From NCBI GenBank assembly GCA_017962545.1, contig JAGCVD010000010.1, positions 1 through 38,486 on the forward strand: a stretch of DNA of 38,486 nt, given 5' to 3'. A program made the translations under genes and the position numbers. Every line of letters starts with the position of its first letter. Positions within the stretch are counted from its first letter, which is position 1. This DNA is from Bacteroidales bacterium (GTDB taxonomy: Bacteria > Bacteroidota > Bacteroidia > Bacteroidales > P3). The notes beneath the pieces were generated by a model that was not told the DNA's origin, made no database searches, and was given only the letters and a program-made list of their open reading frames with translations. Shown here piece by piece: positions 34,201-38,486 of the stretch.

Positions 34201-37200
34201 TCATGGGTACTTCGGGTGCTGCCACCATCAGCATGTGCGGCGGTGTCATTTATGACAACGGCGGCCCCAACGGCAACTACTCCGACAATGTCGATTATAC
34301 TTTGACCATTTATCCCGCCAGTCCCGACTCGATGTTGACCTTCCACGGTACAGCCTACACCGAGGGTTCCATCGACTATCTGAAAATTTACGAAGGCGTG
34401 GGAACCGACGGTACTCTCCTCTGGCAGACCAGCACCAGTTCGCAGCAGGATAATATCCCGCTTGACACCTGTGTCTCTGGCCCCATTACCCTTAAGTTCC
34501 ACACTGACGGTTCTATACAATATGCTGGCTTCGAGTTGTTCGTCAACTGCGTGGCTGCTCCCGACTGCTCGCCTGTCGAGGCTCTGACGGTTGTCCCGTC
34601 ACCCAACGGCGCCCTTGTTGCTTGGCGGCCAGGTTTCTATGGTGTCTATAGCGGCGCCACGGTCGAGTACAAGGCCGACAGTGTCGTTGACAGCTGGACC
34701 TCTCTGCCCCAGACCACCGCCACCTATGCCGTTATTACGGGTCTTGAGCCCAACACGGATTACAACGTGCGTGTGACTACCGACTGCGAAGGCTATCAAG
34801 GCGGTGTGGCCATGGCCAACTTCACCACCAAAAACTTTAATTGCGTACTTGCAGACTCGACCAGCCTCGTCAACTATGTCAGTGGTACCGGCACCTCCCA
34901 AACTACAGGCGTGCCTGTCAACAGCAGTTGGGGCAACACGTTGTGCCAGAGTATCTATCTGGCCAGCGAGATTGCTGCCAGTGGCACGGCTAGCGGTCCT
35001 ATGATGATTAAACAGATTACCTACACTTGGACCAACAATAGCACCTATGCCAAGCAGTTCAGCATCTATATGACCAACACCACGGCCACCGAGTTTACCG
35101 GCACAGCTTCTTCCAACTGGCTGCCCACCGGCGCCGCGACCTTGGTCTATACAGGTCCCCACCCCGTCGGAACCTCCGGCAGTGTGACCTACGACCTTGC
35201 CACTCCTTTCGCATGGGATGGTACCAGCAACATCTGCATCACTACCACGATGAACCAGCCCGCTGGTGCATCGCACTCTTCGTCGGGCTTCTACGGTCTT
35301 AGCACCACCACCTCGCCCAACGTGTACCGTTCTATGTACAAATATCAGGACAGCAACCCGCTTGACGGAGCCAACCCCGCTTCTGTTACTCCGAGTTCGC
35401 GTAGTTACTACCGTCCTAACATCACCCTCCATGCCGAGACCTGTCTGCAGCAGGCCACCTGCGCTGCTCCGGCAGTTGCCGTGGTCGATGTGACCACCAC
35501 CACTGTTACCGTTGCTTGGGCTCCCGGTGCCACTGAGACCTCGTGGAACCTCTACTACCGCCTGGCTGGCACCACCGCATGGAGCACTCCCGTGGTTGTG
35601 ACTGGCAGCACCTACACCGTGACCGGCCTCAATTCCGGTATGCCGTATGAGTTCAAGGTGGAGACCTCCTGCAGCGAGGGTAACTTCGCCACCATCGTCG
35701 AGGCTACCACGCTCTGCGCCGCTATCACGCTGCCTTACACAGAGAACTTCAACGGCTGGGGCACTGGCCACCTGCCCAACTGCTGGTACAACACCGGCGC
35801 CTACAGCACAGGTAGCTACTCCATCATCAGCGGAACCCAGAACATGACCGGTGCCACCGGCGGTTCGGTCTATATGTACAGCAGCAACGGTGCCTCCTAT
35901 GTGAGCCGCATCATCCTGCCCGAACTCGACAGCGCCTATCAGATGAACCAGGCCCAGTTGGTGTTCAATGTGAAGTACACCTCGACCAGCTATGGTAATC
36001 CCACCTTCGTGGTCGGCGTGATGAGCGACCCGCTGAACATCACAACCTTCGTTCCCGTTGACACCGTTTCCGTCCAGGGCGGCATCAACCAGTGGGAGAA
36101 CTTCGAGGTGTCGATGGCCAACTACACCGGCAACGGCGCTTATGCCGCCATCCAGACCCTCTATCCGGGTACCTACTTCTACTGCTACCTCGACGATGTG
36201 ACCCTCGAGGCTATACCTACCTGCCCGCGTCCCGACAGCTTGACTGCCAGCAATGCCACCACCACCACGGTTGATTTGGCATGGCACGAGCGCGGCGGTG
36301 CCACCAACTGGGTGATTGAGTACGGTCCCCGTGGCTTCCAGCCCGGCACCGGCACTATGGTGGCTGCCCCCTCCAACCCCTTCACGCTGACTGGTCTCAC
36401 TCCCTCTTACCAGGGTGAGTACTATGTGCGTTCGATTTGCAGCGGCGCCGACACCGGCGAATACAGCCGTCGTCCTTGCGCCTTCGGTACCACACAGATT
36501 CCCGCCACGTTGCCGTATAACTACGACTTCGAGGATCCCACCGAGTGGGCCAACTGGCAGACCTGCAGCAACCACGACAACAACTGGTTCCGCGGCACAG
36601 CTGTGGCCGACAGCGGCTCGTACAGTATCTATATGTCCGCTGACGGTGGTGTCACCTACAAGCCCTACCTGCACGACGCTGTGGTCAATGCCACCGCCTT
36701 CCGCGACATTGACTTCGGTCCCATCGACAGCAGCTACACCTTGACTATCCGTGCCCGTGCCGGCGGTACCACCACCGGTGGCTACGATGGTATGATTGTG
36801 CTCCTCGCCGACCCGAGTATCGCCACTGTGCCTTCGGGTGAGAACCTGATGACTCCGTGGGGTGACGTTCGCGATCTCTATCAGATTATGGATGTCCGCA
36901 CCGATACCACTTGGCAGACCTATTCCTGCAGCTTCGACACCATCCATGGTGTGCACCGTATGGCCTTCTATTGGTTCAATCAGGCCACTCAGGGCAGCAG
37001 CGACTATCCCAACCTGGGCGAGCCCGTCGCTGTGGACAACATCCACCTCGACTACAGCTCCTGCCCGCGTCCGGTGTCGTTGGATGCTCCGCTTGTGGGC
37101 TCGACCAACGCTACCCTGACTTGGGGCGGCGATGCCAGCTCCAGCTATGAGGTGGTCTATCGCGAGGTCGGTAGCAACAACATGGTGGCCATTGCCAACA

Positions 37201-38486
37201 CCAACGCCATCACGCTGACGGGCCTGACCCCCAACGCTACCTACCGTGCTTGGGTGCGCAGAATCTGCGGCGCTGGTGACACCAGCCTCTACTGCGACGG
37301 CGTGGAGTTCAAAACTCCCATGTGCGAGGGCGGCACCGAAGCTACCAACTTTGATCCCTCTGCCAGCTCTACTACCACCAGCTACGGTCCTATCGGATAC
37401 TGCTTCTACAATTATAGTTATGTGCAGACCATTATCGATTCGGCCGACCTGGCCAGCCTTGGCGGCGACATCACGGCCTTCGCCTTCCTGCCCACCAACA
37501 CCACGAGCAGCGACTACTACAACAACATGACGGTCTACATGGCCAACGTGAGCGAGAGCAACCTCACGAATGGCTTCATCCTGCCCAGCGCAACAACCGT
37601 GTTCCACAAGGTTATCGACTCGGCCGACTTTAGCTTCACCACGGCTAACGAGTGGCAGATTCACAACCTTGACACGGCCTTCACATGGGACGGCCACAGC
37701 AATGTGCTGTTCGCTGTCAATCGTCAGCACGGCACTTATGCCAGCTCTGGTTCGTTCTCGGCCCACACCGCCAGTGTCGCAAAGATGCGCTACATCTATC
37801 AAGACAGCGGTCCCTATGACTACACCACTGTCTCCGGCGGTACTTCCAGCACCACGGTGGGTGACATCCGCCTCATCAGCTGCAACAGCGCAGCCTGCCC
37901 GACGCCGACCGTAACGGCCGACACCATCGGCGAGACCTTCGTCACCATCAACTACCAGACCGAGGCTAACAGCGTTGAAGTGGCCATTGTTCCGGGTAAC
38001 TGGATTGCTCCTGCCAACGGTACCGTCGTCAGCGGCGACAGCACCTACACCTTCACCGGCCTGACGGGTCTGACCGACTACGTCATTGGCGTGCGCGCCA
38101 TCTGCGGCAGCAGTGTGAGCGACTGGGCAACCCTGCCCGTCACCACGCTGCGTCATCCGTGCGCTGTGCCCACCACGCCTCAGGTCACTGGCAACACCTA
38201 TGACGGTGCCACCGTCACTTGGACTGCCGGTGAGGACGAGACCGAGTGGGAACTCAGGGTCTTCTGCAACTCGCCCGTCTATGAGCACACCTACACCGTC
38301 AGTGGCACTCCCAGCCAGGTGGTTGACGGCCTCGACGCCGCCACTACCTACAGCGTCACCGTGCGCGCCCTCTGCGACTCGGCATGGTACAGCGTGTGGA
38401 GCGACACTGTCGACCTGACCACCCTCACCTGCCCGATGGTCACCGGCGTCACTGCCAGCAATGTGACCGCCACCGGCGCCACCATC
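31290..38486 (+). CDS. Giant secreted mosaic adhesin-like protein (FN3, CUB, jelly-roll), C-terminus outside window
   Basis: The frame is open for at least 2399 codons and runs off the window end. A signal peptide (MKRLYKFLMPMLLLVAMALP, WESRA) is followed by about eleven complete FN3 domains and the start of a twelfth. Most open with Cys-Pro and end with VRAxCG-like motifs, suggesting disulfides. Between them lie two CUB-like domains (33552-33908, 34194-34550; each with YDNGGPxG and YEGVGT), three jelly-roll/MAM or cleaved-adhesin-like domains (32436-33032, 35730-36221, 36495-37061), and three copies of an unnamed beta-rich module. It is expected at the surface, by type IX secretion if a C-terminal sorting domain exists beyond the window. 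No catalytic motif was seen. Confidence 0.88.
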   Translation, partial: MKRLYKFLMPMLLLVAMALPWESRAQVTVTIGTGTSTSYYIPFNSLYGYSFTEMVYPATEINMAGSITTVRFYLAQSYTSDQTNSITLYMKNVTRSNFSSTTDIEPVTTADVVFDGNWTIPANYTGWVDIDLDVPFSYDGSSNLMVAMHEKTSGYSTRYFAYTSVTNSGLSYYSDSYNPDPYNLSSYSGSKYLRSYLANMQLDIVEDNASCYAIRNLSVVSSNPDEVVLSWLDTNNASGISYVIVDMADTTVLGTSNDTVYSLSGFVNDTVYRIGVYADCGGGDISRIVALNVPTPPACPVPTQLHIDTITTTEITLSWTPGYLESSWLLSIGDSDVVVTASPYTITDLTLNTLYTLRLRALCDAGDTSIYAQVTARTLAGAPISEFPYTCGFEIDADGNNEASDWVLENGTQTNKWYVGAPGAHNGTNGLYISDNNGTSNSYTTSSISHVYAYATFSFSEVGEYAISYDWRNQGESNYYDWLRVFLAPASQDFVGGNINFMGGSTYAACTTAVAPGWIELSGKTTSPYTLAQSSTWQNVTTTFSVTAPGLYKLVFLWSNDGSGGTQPPASVDNISINRNTCPAPVALTIDTLMPTAIGVHWTSLGDETEWALTVGDSVIDGIQDTFYTVTGLEQYTLYTLKVRAVCGDEDTSLYSSAITGRTTVSCPWPTNFVVNVQGDTANFSWDAGTSSEWELVYDAPGFNPSNSLNIIPLNNNSYQDFLTDTGFYSAYVRAVCGPDDISAWVGPVNFSFGVNIMNMATSGTDTLRSCAAIVYDNGGPTGDYADDCMSTLVILPTSPDREVFISGSSYTEGSYDYLTIYEGVGTSGTVLWTDDGISTLTNFGPFTSSAITVVFESDGSVQYSGFEINVGCTAPSSCPRPINIAVNPVVTDSVTVSWGEAGTSSSWELVVGPLGFNPDTVTSPIVLADSSYVFTNLNGGVSYDVYVRADCGGEYSNWSGPINFIPGQFVMGTSGAATISMCGGVIYDNGGPNGNYSDNVDYTLTIYPASPDSMLTFHGTAYTEGSIDYLKIYEGVGTDGTLLWQTSTSSQQDNIPLDTCVSGPITLKFHTDGSIQYAGFELFVNCVAAPDCSPVEALTVVPSPNGALVAWRPGFYGVYSGATVEYKADSVVDSWTSLPQTTATYAVITGLEPNTDYNVRVTTDCEGYQGGVAMANFTTKNFNCVLADSTSLVNYVSGTGTSQTTGVPVNSSWGNTLCQSIYLASEIAASGTASGPMMIKQITYTWTNNSTYAKQFSIYMTNTTATEFTGTASSNWLPTGAATLVYTGPHPVGTSGSVTYDLATPFAWDGTSNICITTTMNQPAGASHSSSGFYGLSTTTSPNVYRSMYKYQDSNPLDGANPASVTPSSRSYYRPNITLHAETCLQQATCAAPAVAVVDVTTTTVTVAWAPGATETSWNLYYRLAGTTAWSTPVVVTGSTYTVTGLNSGMPYEFKVETSCSEGNFATIVEATTLCAAITLPYTENFNGWGTGHLPNCWYNTGAYSTGSYSIISGTQNMTGATGGSVYMYSSNGASYVSRIILPELDSAYQMNQAQLVFNVKYTSTSYGNPTFVVGVMSDPLNITTFVPVDTVSVQGGINQWENFEVSMANYTGNGAYAAIQTLYPGTYFYCYLDDVTLEAIPTCPRPDSLTASNATTTTVDLAWHERGGATNWVIEYGPRGFQPGTGTMVAAPSNPFTLTGLTPSYQGEYYVRSICSGADTGEYSRRPCAFGTTQIPATLPYNYDFEDPTEWANWQTCSNHDNNWFRGTAVADSGSYSIYMSADGGVTYKPYLHDAVVNATAFRDIDFGPIDSSYTLTIRARAGGTTTGGYDGMIVLLADPSIATVPSGENLMTPWGDVRDLYQIMDVRTDTTWQTYSCSFDTIHGVHRMAFYWFNQATQGSSDYPNLGEPVAVDNIHLDYSSCPRPVSLDAPLVGSTNATLTWGGDASSSYEVVYREVGSNNMVAIANTNAITLTGLTPNATYRAWVRRICGAGDTSLYCDGVEFKTPMCEGGTEATNFDPSASSTTTSYGPIGYCFYNYSYVQTIIDSADLASLGGDITAFAFLPTNTTSSDYYNNMTVYMANVSESNLTNGFILPSATTVFHKVIDSADFSFTTANEWQIHNLDTAFTWDGHSNVLFAVNRQHGTYASSGSFSAHTASVAKMRYIYQDSGPYDYTTVSGGTSSTTVGDIRLISCNSAACPTPTVTADTIGETFVTINYQTEANSVEVAIVPGNWIAPANGTVVSGDSTYTFTGLTGLTDYVIGVRAICGSSVSDWATLPVTTLRHPCAVPTTPQVTGNTYDGATVTWTAGEDETEWELRVFCNSPVYEHTYTVSGTPSQVVDGLDAATTYSVTVRALCDSAWYSVWSDTVDLTTLTCPMVTGVTASNVTATGATI
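31365..31922 (+). repeat. Unnamed beta-rich module, copy 1
   Basis: This is the N-terminal module of the mature giant protein. Shared signposts with copies 2 and 3 are a YM(K/T/A)N strand (here ITLYMKNVTRSNF), a short loop, then a (P/A)F.(Y/W)DG.SN motif (here VPFSYDGSSNLMVAM), and a Tyr-rich end. Confidence 0.7.
34842..35444 (+). repeat. Unnamed beta-rich module, copy 2
   Basis: It contains FSIYMTNTTATEF and TPFAWDGTSNICITT in the same order and spacing as copy 1, flanked by FN3 domains. Confidence 0.7.
37323..37893 (+). repeat. Unnamed beta-rich module, copy 3
   Basis: It contains MTVYMANVSESNL and TAFTWDGHSNVLFAV in the same order as copies 1 and 2, between two FN3 domains. Confidence 0.7.

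Noticed and set aside
34599-38288. A 1229-codon open frame on the minus strand opposite the giant protein
   Set aside because: It is Gly/Val/Ala/His-rich with no domain, start signal or signal peptide. It mirrors the codon bias of the plus-strand gene, whose FN3/CUB/jelly-roll content is unambiguous.

Overview
The window looks like a chromosomal segment of a member of the Bacteroidales (phylum Bacteroidota), probably host-associated. The signs are: Bacteroidetes-type promoters (-7 box TAnnTTTG, sometimes with a -33 TTTG), A-rich leaders in place of strong Shine-Dalgarno sites, a gliding/type IX secretion C-terminal domain, an Rnf cluster in the order B-C-D-G-E, a secreted fucosidase and GH3 enzyme, and GC-rich genes separated by AT-rich gaps. 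No rRNA, tRNA, insertion sequence, prophage or CRISPR array was recognised.

Layout. (1) 1-2605: the start of gcvT on the minus strand, then meaB-hemW on the plus strand (ATGA overlap). (2) 2602-6790, minus: an operon of a universal stress protein, a SPOR-domain protein and a secreted protein with four NPCBM-like domains. (3) 7228-11675, plus: rnfBCDGE, with no rnfA behind rnfE. (4) 11741-15475: a small secreted protein and a 1078-residue multidomain protein with a type IX secretion C-terminal domain. (5) 15600-20932: dnaG, a receiver-less sigma-54 activator, aroA and miaA, tightly packed. (6) 30758-21038, minus: nine close or overlapping genes. They are a di-iron (RIC/hemerythrin-like) LuxR-type regulator, a NapH-NapG-like polyferredoxin fusion, a YitT-like membrane protein, a Tat-signal aldo/keto reductase with ferredoxin motifs, a small AT-rich membrane protein, TatA, TatC, a GH3 hydrolase with an extra N-terminal domain, and a GH29 fucosidase. 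(7) 31290-38486, plus: a giant secreted mosaic protein (FN3, CUB, jelly-roll-like and a thrice-repeated unnamed module) still open at the window end.

How it may fit together. Rnf couples ferredoxin and NAD to an ion gradient. The long minus-strand operon reads as a redox module: a di-iron sensor-regulator, a membrane polyferredoxin, and an exported iron-sulfur reductase encoded beside the Tat translocon that would export it. Two secreted glycosidases sit at its distal end. This functional link is inference from gene order and domains.

The most unusual non-genic signal is a set of short tandem arrays. Four are exactly four heptamers (28 nt) with different words, found inside hemW, miaA and the GH3 signal peptide and across the stop codon of the regulator. 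Related 8/9/11-nt arrays lie in tatA, the polyferredoxin fusion, the fucosidase signal peptide and intergenic regions. Two distant intergenic sites carry near-perfect hairpins of one 11-nt-unit family with the same 8-nt loop.
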